Shown here piece by piece: positions 7,792-15,446 of a DNA stretch of 22,664 nucleotides. Source of the DNA: a virus; IMG/VR virus record IMGVR_UViG_3300020448_000415, positions 1 through 22,664 of that record; one strand, 5' to 3'. The translations under genes were made by a program, and so were the position numbers. The first letter of the stretch is position 1. Each line of letters begins with the position of its first letter. The notes below the pieces were generated by a model, which searched no databases, was not told the origin of the DNA, and worked only from the letters and a program-made list of their open reading frames with translations.

Positions 7792-8285
7792 ACATTTTTG
7801 TGACTGACCCAGACCCCATTAAATCAGCACAAGTTTTACCAGACAAACATATAGTAAAGATGCCTTTAGAAACATGTCAAATGCTTGCTATTGTTGCATC
7901 AGAGAAATGGGGTCATGGATTCGGTGTTCTACCTAAAGTAGATGGAGCACCATACAAAACAGACAAGGGTGCATTTCGTAACCATCCTTGTACTATCTGG
8001 GCACAGACTAACTTTCGTTGGTTGATTGATCACGGTCTTGCATTATGTGCAGAGTATACTCACAGATACAACAAAGTCCACAGTTGTCAGTATACTATAG
8101 AATGTGCTGATATCATATTTCCTGATTGCCCACCGCCAACATCATTCACCAGAGCGATGCCCGATGGGTTTAAATATGACACAAGCATTGACACTTTTAC
8201 TGCTTACAAGAATTACATTAGCAGCAAACCTTGGGTTGCATCTAATTATCTTCGTGACGAATCCAGAAAACCAAATTGGGTATGA
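7788..8285 (+). CDS. Conserved phage protein, function unknown
   Basis: A 165-aa protein of a family I recognise as common in cyanophages and other phages. Conserved-looking blocks are FVTDPDPIKSAQVLPDKHIV, KMPLETCQMLAIV, GAFRNHPCTIWA, YNKVHSCQY and the C-terminal SRKPNWV. Conserved His, Cys, Asp and Arg residues suggest an enzyme. Distant similarity to pyrimidine-dimer glycosylases (DenV) is sometimes suggested for such proteins, but I cannot confirm it. It lies between gp45 and gp44, so a link to replication or repair is likely by context only. Its ATG overlaps the gp45 stop. Confidence 0.8.
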   Translation: MNIFVTDPDPIKSAQVLPDKHIVKMPLETCQMLAIVASEKWGHGFGVLPKVDGAPYKTDKGAFRNHPCTIWAQTNFRWLIDHGLALCAEYTHRYNKVHSCQYTIECADIIFPDCPPPTSFTRAMPDGFKYDTSIDTFTAYKNYISSKPWVASNYLRDESRKPNWV

Positions 8286-8292
8286 TTAAATT

Positions 8293-9234
8293 ATGAATGA
8301 TTTTTTATGGGTAGAGAAGTATCGTCCTAAAAAGATTGAGGATTGTATACTTCCTACTAATGTGAAGAACACCTTTAAAAGTTTTGTAGAGCAGGGGGAG
8401 ATACCAAATCTTCTACTATCTGGAACTGCAGGTGTAGGTAAAACAACTATTGCAAAAGCATTATGTTATGAACTTGGAGCAGATTTTTATGTCATCAATG
8501 GATCAGACGAAGGACGATTCCTCGATACAGTCCGAAATCAAGCAAAGACGTTTGCATCAACTGTTTCTCTTACAGCAGGAGCAAAGCACAAAGTCCTTAT
8601 CATTGATGAGGCAGACAACACTACCCCAGATGTACAACTCTTACTTCGTGCATCGATAGAGGAGTTTCAAAAGAACTGTAGATTTATATTTACATGTAAC
8701 TTCAAAAATAAAATCATTGAACCTCTACACAGTAGAACAACTGTAATAGATTTCAATGTTCGTGGTAAAATTAAACAACAACTTGCATCTGAATTCTTTG
8801 GATCAACTCGTAACATACTTAACGCAGAAGGTGTACAATATACTGATGCAGTGGTCGCTCAAGTCGTCCAAAAATACTTCCCAGACTTTAGAAGAACCTT
8901 AAATGAATTACAAAGATATGCTTCTACTGGTAATATTGATACTGGTATTCTAGCAACATTAGGTGATGCTAAAATAGATCCACTAGTAGCATCTCTAAAG
9001 GCAAAGAAATTTAATGATGTTAAGAAATGGGTGCAACAGAATCTAGACAATGATCCTGTATCTATCATGCGTAAACTGTATGACAATTTATCTACAACAG
9101 TAGATGGTCCTAGTGTTGCTGCAGCAGTTTTAATAATTGCAGAGTATCAATACAAGTCTGCCTTTGTTGTAGATCAAGAGATAAACCTATTGGCTTGTCT
9201 TACTCAAATTATGTTGGAGTGTAACTTCAAGTGA
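8293..9234 (+). CDS. 44: Clamp loader large subunit gp44 (AAA+ ATPase)
   Basis: ATPase subunit of the T4-type clamp loader (gp44/gp62), which opens gp45 and loads it on primer-template DNA. 313 aa, near T4 gp44 (319). Motifs: the N-terminal WVEKYRPK box, Walker A GTAGVGKT (44-51), Walker B LIIDEAD (102-108), sensor 1 TCNFKNKI (134-141) and the Ser-Arg pair of the SRC-like motif at 147-148. A short 7-nt gap separates it from the upstream gene, and its TGA overlaps the GTG of the next. Unlike in T4, the small subunit gp62 does not follow directly; three genes lie between. Confidence 0.95.
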   Translation: MNDFLWVEKYRPKKIEDCILPTNVKNTFKSFVEQGEIPNLLLSGTAGVGKTTIAKALCYELGADFYVINGSDEGRFLDTVRNQAKTFASTVSLTAGAKHKVLIIDEADNTTPDVQLLLRASIEEFQKNCRFIFTCNFKNKIIEPLHSRTTVIDFNVRGKIKQQLASEFFGSTRNILNAEGVQYTDAVVAQVVQKYFPDFRRTLNELQRYASTGNIDTGILATLGDAKIDPLVASLKAKKFNDVKKWVQQNLDNDPVSIMRKLYDNLSTTVDGPSVAAAVLIIAEYQYKSAFVVDQEINLLACLTQIMLECNFK

Positions 9235-9512
9235 CTAACAAATTTATGAAACGACGTGAAAAGATCAGAGCACAAGTAAAGTCTAGATTTTACTATTTGT
9301 TCTGGGGAACTGCTACCTTATCTGTTGTGGCAGGACAAGTTTATCTTGGCACATCTTATCGTGCTATGGCAAGATCAATGAACAGATGGTTTGAAGAAAC
9401 TATTGATCTCATACAACAACCAGTAAAACCTATGCCTCGTATTCCTGACAGGGGTGGATATTATTTACCTATTCCAAGTCCCGAAGATTATGAGATGCCA
9501 ATTATACAATGA
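9231..9512 (+). CDS. Small single-pass membrane protein
   Basis: A 93-aa protein starting at GTG 9231, which overlaps the gp44 stop (GTGA); an alternative ATG is at 9246. A very basic N-terminus (1-19) is followed by one hydrophobic segment (about 20-41), then an amphipathic region and a Pro-rich tail (PVKPMPRIPDRGGYYLPIP). The positive-inside rule predicts the N-terminus in the cytoplasm. Unknown function. It sits between the clamp loader gene and an oxygenase gene. Confidence 0.65.
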   Translation: MTNKFMKRREKIRAQVKSRFYYLFWGTATLSVVAGQVYLGTSYRAMARSMNRWFEETIDLIQQPVKPMPRIPDRGGYYLPIPSPEDYEMPIIQ

Positions 9513-10129
9513 AAACTATAGGAATATTTCCAACAAATATCTTTGAGTTTCAATTACATGATCTCCAACTTCGGGATGATGTTTATACTTATGTTGACAC
9601 TCTTAAGATGACTCGGTTTAACTATCCTCATAGAGTCCTGAGTTCTCATGGTGATCTTCATAAACACGAAGAACTTAAACCATTGTATGATTGGTTTCAT
9701 AAGTGTTTAGAAGAGGCAAGAGTATCAGAAGGATTACAATGTGAAAGTTTAAAGATATCATTGTCATGGGCAAACTGGGCACCTCCTCAATCTGGTGCAG
9801 GTCACCCAATGCATAGACATAACTATGCGTACTACTCTGCTGTATATTATCTTACAGAAGGATCACCTACAGTCTTTTTAGATCCTGTAGATATTAGAGG
9901 GTTAGATACTCTTGAAATATTACAGGGAGATAGAGAGAGTGTTCCTAATGAAAAAGAAATAGTTGCAGAACCTGGTAAACTAATTCTATTTCCTGGTTGG
10001 TTAAGACATTGTTCAGCACCACATAATCAGGATTTCAATAGATTTACTATATCATTCAACAGTCTTCCTGACGGTGCCATTAACGGTGGACCTGGTGGAG
10101 TGCCTGTTGCAACATTGAAAGTATTATGA
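9509..10129 (+). CDS. Putative 2-oxoglutarate/Fe(II)-dependent oxygenase (TIGR02466-like)
   Basis: A 206-aa protein resembling the phage family often annotated as putative 2OG-Fe(II) oxygenase. It begins with the usual GIFPTNIFEF segment. The metal-binding region is HPMHRHNYAYYSAVYYL (His102/His104), the distal ligand candidate is in WLRHCSAPH (His167 or His172), and Arg178 in NRFTISFN would bind 2-oxoglutarate. The proximal site reads H-x-H rather than the usual H-x-D, which fits this subfamily. Substrate unknown. It overlaps the preceding and following genes by 4 nt each. Confidence 0.75.
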   Translation: MKTIGIFPTNIFEFQLHDLQLRDDVYTYVDTLKMTRFNYPHRVLSSHGDLHKHEELKPLYDWFHKCLEEARVSEGLQCESLKISLSWANWAPPQSGAGHPMHRHNYAYYSAVYYLTEGSPTVFLDPVDIRGLDTLEILQGDRESVPNEKEIVAEPGKLILFPGWLRHCSAPHNQDFNRFTISFNSLPDGAINGGPGGVPVATLKVL

Positions 10130-10950
10130 TGAAAACACCTTTGCGTTATCCTGGTGGTAAATCACGTGCCACAAAAAAGATAGCACAATTTCTTCCAGAT
10201 CTTACAAAGTATAAATCATATCATGAACCATTTTTAGGAGGTGGGTCTGTTGCTTTATACATCAGTCAAACTTATCCTCACTTAGATATATGGGTGAGTG
10301 ATTTATATAAACCATTAATTGAATTCTGGCAAACACTAGCATCCAAAGGAGACGAACTCTACAATGAACTTATTCAACTTAAATACAGGCACTGCGATCC
10401 TGCGTCTGCCAAAATGCTTTTTCTCGAAGCTAAAGAATATCTCACTAGAGAATCCTCAACCTTATTTGATCGCTCCGTTAGTTTTTATATCATTAATAAG
10501 TGTAGCTTTAGTGGTCTCACAGAGTCGTCCTCCTTCTCTTCCCAAGCCTCAGACAACAACTTTACCGTCAGAGGTATTGAAAAACTAAGATACTATAAGG
10601 ATACCATTGAAACTTGGAAAATTACCCACTCGTCGTACGAGGAACTATACACTGATAGTATGGACACTTTTACTTATCTTGACCCACCTTATGAAATCAA
10701 ACCCAAGTTGTATGGGAAACGAGGAGAAATGCATAAAGGATTCAACCACGATAAGTTCTTTGAAGATTGTGACCACCACTGTAGTCACATGATGGTATCC
10801 TATAATAGTTCTCAATTAATTAAAGATAGATTTAAGAACTGGGATGCACAAGAGTATGATCACACATATACAATGAGATCAGTAGGTGACTATATGAAGA
10901 ATCAACAAGAGCGTAAAGAATTACTTTTATTAAATTATGGCATACGATGA
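10126..10950 (+). CDS. dam: DNA adenine-N6 methyltransferase (Dam family)
   Basis: A 274-aa Dam-type methyltransferase transferring methyl from S-adenosylmethionine to adenine N6. Motifs: RYPGGKSR at 7-14 and EPFLGGGS at 34-41 (AdoMet site), then the catalytic DPPY at 186-189. The size and order are those of T4 Dam (259 aa) and bacterial Dam. A start at 10126 overlaps the upstream stop; a second ATG follows at once (10129). No cognate restriction gene is adjacent, so it is probably an orphan protecting phage DNA or marking it. The end overlaps gp62 by 14 nt. Confidence 0.93.
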   Translation: MMKTPLRYPGGKSRATKKIAQFLPDLTKYKSYHEPFLGGGSVALYISQTYPHLDIWVSDLYKPLIEFWQTLASKGDELYNELIQLKYRHCDPASAKMLFLEAKEYLTRESSTLFDRSVSFYIINKCSFSGLTESSSFSSQASDNNFTVRGIEKLRYYKDTIETWKITHSSYEELYTDSMDTFTYLDPPYEIKPKLYGKRGEMHKGFNHDKFFEDCDHHCSHMMVSYNSSQLIKDRFKNWDAQEYDHTYTMRSVGDYMKNQQERKELLLLNYGIR

Positions 10951-11335
10951 TCGCTATCCTCTAAAGGATTATTTGAATAGTATTAATTACACTAAGGATT
11001 ACCTGATGGGTGAGGATCCAGACTGGGAAAGGAACTATCCAACATATGTAATTAACAAGTGTCTTTCACATCACATGGATACTATTGTGTTTGCGAATGA
11101 GATGAACAAGTATCCTAACTTGGATAAGCGTTTACAATATGACTTCTATATACATACTGTTAGACCCAAAAGGAGATTCTCCCCTTGGGCAAAGAAACAA
11201 CAGGTGAAAGATCTTGACCTTGTGAAAAAATACTATGGATATAGTAGTGAAAAAGCACATCAAGCCCTACGGATCTTAACTCCCGACCAACTTAACTACA
11301 TTAGAACCAAACTGAACAGAGGAGGAAAGAGATGA
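10937..11335 (+). CDS. 62: Clamp loader small subunit gp62
   Basis: A 132-aa protein, shorter than T4 gp62 (187 aa). It carries the pattern I associate with cyanophage gp62: YVINKCLSHHMDTIVFANEM, a segment with LQYDFYIHTVRPKRRF, WAKK, and a C-terminal helix. It acts as the non-ATPase subunit that holds the gp44 ATPases in the clamp loader. Position just before regA is the T4 order, which supports the call. It starts inside the end of dam, and its stop overlaps the regA start (ATGA). Confidence 0.82.
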   Translation: MAYDDRYPLKDYLNSINYTKDYLMGEDPDWERNYPTYVINKCLSHHMDTIVFANEMNKYPNLDKRLQYDFYIHTVRPKRRFSPWAKKQQVKDLDLVKKYYGYSSEKAHQALRILTPDQLNYIRTKLNRGGKR

Positions 11336-11748
11336 ATGATGTGGAATGGACTAAAGATGATATGGTTGAAGTCACTCTTAAAGAACCAGATGACTTCTTA
11401 AAGATAAGAGAAACTCTTACTCGTATAGGTGTAGCGTCTAGAAAAGAAAGGAAGTTATACCAGTCATGTCATATTCTTCATAAGAAAGGACAGTATTACA
11501 TAGTACACTTCAAAGAACTGTTTGCTTTAGATGGTAAGAGAGCAAATTTATCTGAAAATGATTTACAACGTAGAAATAGAATTATTAAACTACTATCAGA
11601 CTGGGGTCTTGTAGAGATTGTAAAGATATCTGAGGTAGTAAATGTAGCACCTTTAAGCCAAATCAAGGTAATTGCATACAGGGAGAAGGGAGAATGGATC
11701 CTTGAGTCCAAGTATAACATTGGTAAAAAGAGGCAAGTATCAGAATGA
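11332..11748 (+). CDS. regA: RegA translational repressor
   Basis: RNA-binding repressor that in T4 blocks translation of early genes, including gp45, gp44 and its own mRNA. The match to T4 RegA is direct: VTLKEPDDFLKIRETLTRIG, LYQSCHILHKKGQYYIVHFK, a LLSDWGLVEIV block, and the C-terminal EWILESKYNIG. It is 138 aa against 122 in T4, with extra residues at both ends. It is the last gene of the replication operon. A short hairpin follows at 11753-11770. Confidence 0.96.
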   Translation: MNDVEWTKDDMVEVTLKEPDDFLKIRETLTRIGVASRKERKLYQSCHILHKKGQYYIVHFKELFALDGKRANLSENDLQRRNRIIKLLSDWGLVEIVKISEVVNVAPLSQIKVIAYREKGEWILESKYNIGKKRQVSE

Positions 11749-11752
11749 TATA

Positions 11753-11770
11753 TAGAGTAGGTAAACTCTA
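11753..11770 (+). promoter_or_regulatory. Intercistronic hairpin between regA and the next gene
   Basis: TAGAGT (11753-11758) pairs with ACTCTA (11765-11770) around a 6-nt loop, just before the ATG at 11775. There is no U-run, so it is not a classic terminator. It would sit over the ribosome-binding region of the next gene and may affect its translation or mRNA processing. Confidence 0.35.
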
Positions 11771-11774
11771 AGTC

Positions 11775-12185
11775 ATGGCAGAAGCAGTTAAAAAAGAAGA
11801 ACCTAAGAAGAAAGGTATCTTAGGTAAGCTTAAAGAAGCAGCAGATGATAAAGAAGAGCAACTCGCTATTCTTTCTACATTTGTAAGATTGGCAGTTCTA
11901 GTGTGGTCCGCAGGAATTTTAACATTAGCGTATGTTAAGTTACCTGCAGCATTTAAAATACCAGAACAAAAACTGGATCCAACTTTCATAGCTTCGGTCT
12001 TCACAGGTACATTAGCTACTTTTGGCGTACAAGCGGCTGGTAAGAAAAAGAATGGAGAGAACGGTGGCGGTGCAAACATATCTAAGAAAGATATGGAGTT
12101 CCTTATTGCTAAGGCATCCGAAACTGCTCCTGCTCAAACTATTAGGATCGAATCAGGTCCTGTAAAAATTGTCCCTGATAAGTAA
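11775..12185 (+). CDS. Membrane protein with two transmembrane segments
   Basis: A 136-aa protein. A highly charged Lys/Glu N-terminus (1-30) is followed by a hydrophobic segment at about 31-55, a short linker, a second at about 71-89, then KKKNGENGGG and a polar C-terminal tail. Both ends are predicted in the cytoplasm. Its size and two-helix layout resemble small phage membrane proteins such as holins, but nothing proves that. It is the first gene of the envelope-related island between regA and hsp20. Unknown function. Confidence 0.75.
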   Translation: MAEAVKKEEPKKKGILGKLKEAADDKEEQLAILSTFVRLAVLVWSAGILTLAYVKLPAAFKIPEQKLDPTFIASVFTGTLATFGVQAAGKKKNGENGGGANISKKDMEFLIAKASETAPAQTIRIESGPVKIVPDK

Positions 12186-12190
12186 ACATC

Positions 12191-12412
12191 ATGCAAAAAA
12201 TTATTAATGTACTCGCTATTGCGTCTGCTGTTGTATCTGTTACCGTTGTTGGCACTGCTGGCTACGTATATATTCGCAAAGATGCAATCATAGAAAGTAT
12301 AAAAGAAAAAGCATTAGGTTCAGTTATGCCTAAAATGCCATCATTGTCATCCCCTATAGAAACAGATTCTATACCACCAGTAGGTGAGGGGTTTGGTATA
12401 CCACAGTTTTAA
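12191..12412 (+). CDS. Small membrane-anchored protein
   Basis: A 73-aa protein with an N-terminal hydrophobic segment (about 5-27), a basic RK flank, a short amphipathic stretch and a Pro/Ser-rich tail (MPKMPSLSSPIETDSIPP). It could be a signal anchor; there is no clear AxA cleavage site. It follows the previous gene by 5 nt. Unknown function, probably acting at the inner membrane with its neighbours. Confidence 0.65.
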   Translation: MQKIINVLAIASAVVSVTVVGTAGYVYIRKDAIIESIKEKALGSVMPKMPSLSSPIETDSIPPVGEGFGIPQF

Positions 12413-12421
12413 GAGGTTATT

Positions 12422-13015
12422 ATGAATAAGTGGATTGGAATTAGTTTAGGAACACTTCTAGGTGTTTCACATATTGGTATGATCGGTTTTGTTGCTACAA
12501 AAAATAAAGATCAACTTCCTAATTTAGATATACCTGTAGGTGACTATACATCTTATGTTGTCTCTGCAAATAAAGAGGGATATAAGATCAGTTATACAGC
12601 AAACGATCCTAAGACAGCATACATCACTAAGGATATTAAGACTAAGGGTGGTTTCCTAGGACTAGCAACAGAAACAACTAAGGTTGCTGAGGAATACTTC
12701 CTAGATGGTAAGACTAATCAGGGCGGTCCTGTATCTAACAATAGATCTTGGATAGATATGCCACCTGGTTTGACTCAAGGTCAAGCTGATCAGATTACTG
12801 CTATACGAAAAAGTGAAGCATGTATTGAAGCGGTTGGTGCTGCAAAAGGAACAGGTAGATTAGTAGGAACTAGCGTTGGTGCAAGTGCTGCACCTGCTCT
12901 TAGTGGCATACCTTTCATCGGTTGGGTAGCTGCAGGTTGGGTAGCAATGTTCGGTGGAGAACAAGGTGCTAACATCGGTGGTAACATGGCAGAAGATCTT
13001 AATAAGAACTGCTAA
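12422..13015 (+). CDS. Membrane-associated protein with glycine-rich hydrophobic C-terminus
   Basis: A 197-aa protein with a good Shine-Dalgarno (AGAGG, 12411-12415). An N-terminal hydrophobic helix (about 4-25) leads to a polar domain of mixed strands (35-130). A Gly/Ala-rich hydrophobic region follows (about 139-189, with GRLVGTSVGASAAP and FIGWVAAGWVAMFGG), resembling glycine-zipper membrane segments. Cys134 and the terminal Cys197 flank this region and could form a disulfide if it is exported. Unknown function. Its stop overlaps the next ATG by one base (TAATG). Confidence 0.7.
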   Translation: MNKWIGISLGTLLGVSHIGMIGFVATKNKDQLPNLDIPVGDYTSYVVSANKEGYKISYTANDPKTAYITKDIKTKGGFLGLATETTKVAEEYFLDGKTNQGGPVSNNRSWIDMPPGLTQGQADQITAIRKSEACIEAVGAAKGTGRLVGTSVGASAAPALSGIPFIGWVAAGWVAMFGGEQGANIGGNMAEDLNKNC

Positions 13016-13512
13016 TGCAGGTCATTGATAATTTTCTGAATGCAGAACAATATGCAGCGTTAGAACCAATGTTGATGAGTGATCATCTAGATTGGTATTG
13101 GAATGAGGGTATATGTTATGACGATGATGGATTATTCCAGATGACTCATACTGTATTTGATTCAAGTAAAGATCTAAAGAGTCCTTTATTCTTTCATTGC
13201 AAATCTTTATTAAATAAACTAGGTGGATCTGCTCGTAGAATTAAAGCAAATTTAACTACTAAGTGTCATAAACATGTACATACAGGATTCCATACAGACT
13301 TTACCGAAGATGAATTTATAGGTAAGACTGCTGTTTATTATGTCAATACAAACAATGGTTATACAGAGTTTAAATCAGGTGTTAAGGTAAATAGTATTGC
13401 AAATCGTATGATTATATTTGATTCTAAATATGAACATGCAGGAGTAACTTCTACTGATACTAATCGTAGAGTTGTTCTTAATATTAATTTTAATAGTATC
13501 TACTATCAATAA
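13015..13512 (+). CDS. Putative 2OG-Fe(II) oxygenase
   Basis: A 165-aa protein with a compact double-stranded beta-helix dioxygenase pattern: GFHTDF supplies His93 and Asp95, KYEHAG supplies His141, and Arg151 in TNRRVVLNINF is the 2-oxoglutarate-binding position. The strand-rich core AVYYVNTNNGYTEF fits the fold. The N-terminal VIDNFLNAEQYAALEPML is typical of prolyl-hydroxylase-like phage proteins. Substrate unknown. It lies between two membrane-protein genes with 1-nt overlaps, so it is probably co-expressed with them. Confidence 0.78.
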   Translation: MQVIDNFLNAEQYAALEPMLMSDHLDWYWNEGICYDDDGLFQMTHTVFDSSKDLKSPLFFHCKSLLNKLGGSARRIKANLTTKCHKHVHTGFHTDFTEDEFIGKTAVYYVNTNNGYTEFKSGVKVNSIANRMIIFDSKYEHAGVTSTDTNRRVVLNINFNSIYYQ

Positions 13513-13772
13513 TGGACTTACAAAAAATAACAACAGGAGTAACCGCAGCAGCAGTCGTAGGAACTGGTGCAACTGTTGGTATTCAACATCAGATAGATCA
13601 AATGCGAGGAGGTCCTGAAGCAAGAGAAGAGGCAAAGATAGAACAGATAAGACAGGTAGTTGCAGAAGAAGTATATAAACAATTAATAAATGCTTGGCCA
13701 GAAACCTCAGGTCCTGTGAAAGGAATTAAACCTCCTAATGGAGATTATAAAAAACAGATACCTAACCCTTAA
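13512..13772 (+). CDS. Small protein with hydrophobic N-terminus
   Basis: An 86-aa protein. Residues 7-24 form an Ala/Gly/Val-rich hydrophobic segment, followed by a charged helical region (PEAREEAKIEQIRQVVAEEV) and a Pro/Gly-rich tail. It could be a short membrane anchor with a cytoplasmic or periplasmic helix. It is the last plus-strand gene of the island, and its stop codon overlaps the stop codon of the convergent minus-strand gene. Unknown function. Confidence 0.62.
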   Translation: MDLQKITTGVTAAAVVGTGATVGIQHQIDQMRGGPEAREEAKIEQIRQVVAEEVYKQLINAWPETSGPVKGIKPPNGDYKKQIPNP

Positions 13773-14578
13773 CGTTTTATAGGAGGTAGTCCTCTTTTCT
13801 TACGATACTCATCCGTCTGAATATCTTGACGACTGGGTTTCGTAGTTTTTTTGCCGAATTTTTTCTTTACAAAGTCTGTTGCTTTTTTAATTATAGGTTT
13901 GATTACTCTTAATAATAATGGTGTCGCAGCTGCAGACGCAGTTGCAATTACTGCTATTGCTGCTGTTGTGCTGACTTGACCTGCACTAGGTACGAACTGT
14001 TCTACTGTTGGAACAGGTTCCCAAATCGTTTCACAGATCAATCCATCAGGTGTTAATTTATATTCTTTAACTTGTTCATCACCTTTCTGACTTCTTTCAC
14101 CTATACGTCTAGCATTTATAGGAGGGCAGTCTATTTCTTTTTTATCTTCGTCAGGTGTTTGTGGTGGTTCAACATCTGCTGAAGGAGGTGCTAAAGGTTC
14201 ACCTGTATCTACACCTTCTGTAATTTCTTCTTGTGGAACATACACTGTCTGCCAGGTAAGCTCATCAGCACGATAATCAGGTGGCTCATAGTATGGCATA
14301 CCTGCATCACATAATACTACATTCTGTTTTGGATCGTCATTAACTAAGGACTTACTTTTATTTGCAGGGTTTTTAGTATTTTCTTTATGAACCTTTACAC
14401 AACCTGGCATGTCAATGACTGGAGTTCCTACAAGTTGTGTTACAGGAACTGTTATAGGTATGGATGTGGGATAACTATCTATCCATGTCCTAGTATCAGC
14501 TATGGTTCTTATACCAATAGTTTGAACTCTTTGATAGGGTATGGTTACATTAGGAACCTGTACCTTAATCGGTTCCAT
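13769..14578 (-). CDS. Proline-rich protein with C-terminal membrane segment
   Basis: A 269-aa protein, last gene of the minus-strand operon. The N-terminal part is strand-rich (PIKVQVPNVTIPYQRVQT) and is followed by a region with Cys60 and Cys90, an acidic Pro-rich linker (about 126-145) and Cys151/Cys182. A hydrophobic Ala-rich segment (about 203-226) precedes a strongly basic tail. The basic tail predicts a cytoplasmic C-terminus. There is no signal peptide, so how the N-terminal domain would cross the membrane is unclear. It overlaps the upstream gene by 14 nt. No family recognised. Confidence 0.72.
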   Translation of the reverse strand: MEPIKVQVPNVTIPYQRVQTIGIRTIADTRTWIDSYPTSIPITVPVTQLVGTPVIDMPGCVKVHKENTKNPANKSKSLVNDDPKQNVVLCDAGMPYYEPPDYRADELTWQTVYVPQEEITEGVDTGEPLAPPSADVEPPQTPDEDKKEIDCPPINARRIGERSQKGDEQVKEYKLTPDGLICETIWEPVPTVEQFVPSAGQVSTTAAIAVIATASAAATPLLLRVIKPIIKKATDFVKKKFGKKTTKPSRQDIQTDEYRKKRGLPPIKR

Positions 14579-15446
14579 TAGTATTACCTATAGAAAAAGT
14601 TCCTAGACTACTAGAATCACCCAAACTTACTTCTTCCTTCGGATTATTTCTATTAGGTGGAGTCCATGTAGGTTGTGGTATCTGATGTTCATGTGGTATT
14701 ACTCTACCACCAGGTGCTGTTACTACTACGTCAGCACATATAGAATGATAAGGAGAAGCTGGATGGAAAAACACTCCAGCCTTTTTTAATTCACCACAAT
14801 TTTTCAAACGAGCTAGCTCAAAGTCTAATCTCTTATTAGCAGTTAACTGAGTCTGCATTGCTATCTGTGCCTGTGCTGCCTCATGACATTGCTTAGTTAA
14901 CTTCTTATTCATTGGTATCGATAGTGTAGCAGAGAGTCCTAAGTTCAAAGATTGATTTGCTTTCATGTCAGTTCTTACTGGTTTTCTCCATAGAACTTGA
15001 CCAGGATTATCTGGTATACCATCAGGTCCGTCTACATCTACTGTTATATCCATGTCTTCTCCATCAGGAAACCATCTAGTTCCATCTGATTTAGTTCGGG
15101 TATCATACCATGATTCCCAAGGATAGTTTTTTACCGTAATTGTTTGTTGGGTTGTCCGACCTGTAAAGTCTGTGCTGTTATATTGTGGTTCGTAATATAC
15201 GTCCTCCCAAGGATCTTTTCTTGAATCTGCAAATTGAATATAAGGTGTTACGTTAAGTGTACTACCTTGACACTGAACACCATTACCATATGTGTTTGTT
15301 ATATACGGACCTTGTAAAACTTGTATTGCCTGGTTGGTTACTGAGCCAGAACTATTGGCAATGGGATTTGCTGTTGCACTCACACCCCCGACATTTTCCG
15401 CCAGTGTGACAGGGACATGTGCAAATTGAGCTAGACATATTACTAT
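14565..15446 (-). CDS. Exported protein of unknown function; start codon unresolved
   Basis: The coding part is clear from ENVGGVSATANPIANSSG onward to NTNGTD, about 275 residues with four scattered cysteines and strand-like blocks. I have a memory of similar proteins in cyanophages but no function. Directly before it, IVICLAQFAHVPVTLA looks like a Sec signal peptide ending at VTLA. No ATG, GTG, TTG or CTG lies in this frame shortly before that segment; the only ATG (15761) would add a run out of register with the upstream gene. An ATA at 15446 overlaps the upstream TAG as ATAG. Possible explanations are a rare ATA start, a -1 frameshift from the upstream gene, or a sequence indel. The given start is a placeholder. 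Confidence 0.6.
   Translation of the reverse strand: MVICLAQFAHVPVTLAENVGGVSATANPIANSSGSVTNQAIQVLQGPYITNTYGNGVQCQGSTLNVTPYIQFADSRKDPWEDVYYEPQYNSTDFTGRTTQQTITVKNYPWESWYDTRTKSDGTRWFPDGEDMDITVDVDGPDGIPDNPGQVLWRKPVRTDMKANQSLNLGLSATLSIPMNKKLTKQCHEAAQAQIAMQTQLTANKRLDFELARLKNCGELKKAGVFFHPASPYHSICADVVVTAPGGRVIPHEHQIPQPTWTPPNRNNPKEEVSLGDSSSLGTFSIGNTNGTD

Noticed and set aside
11768-12079. 103-aa minus-strand frame opposite the two-helix membrane protein
   Set aside because: Shadow of a real gene; no independent signal.
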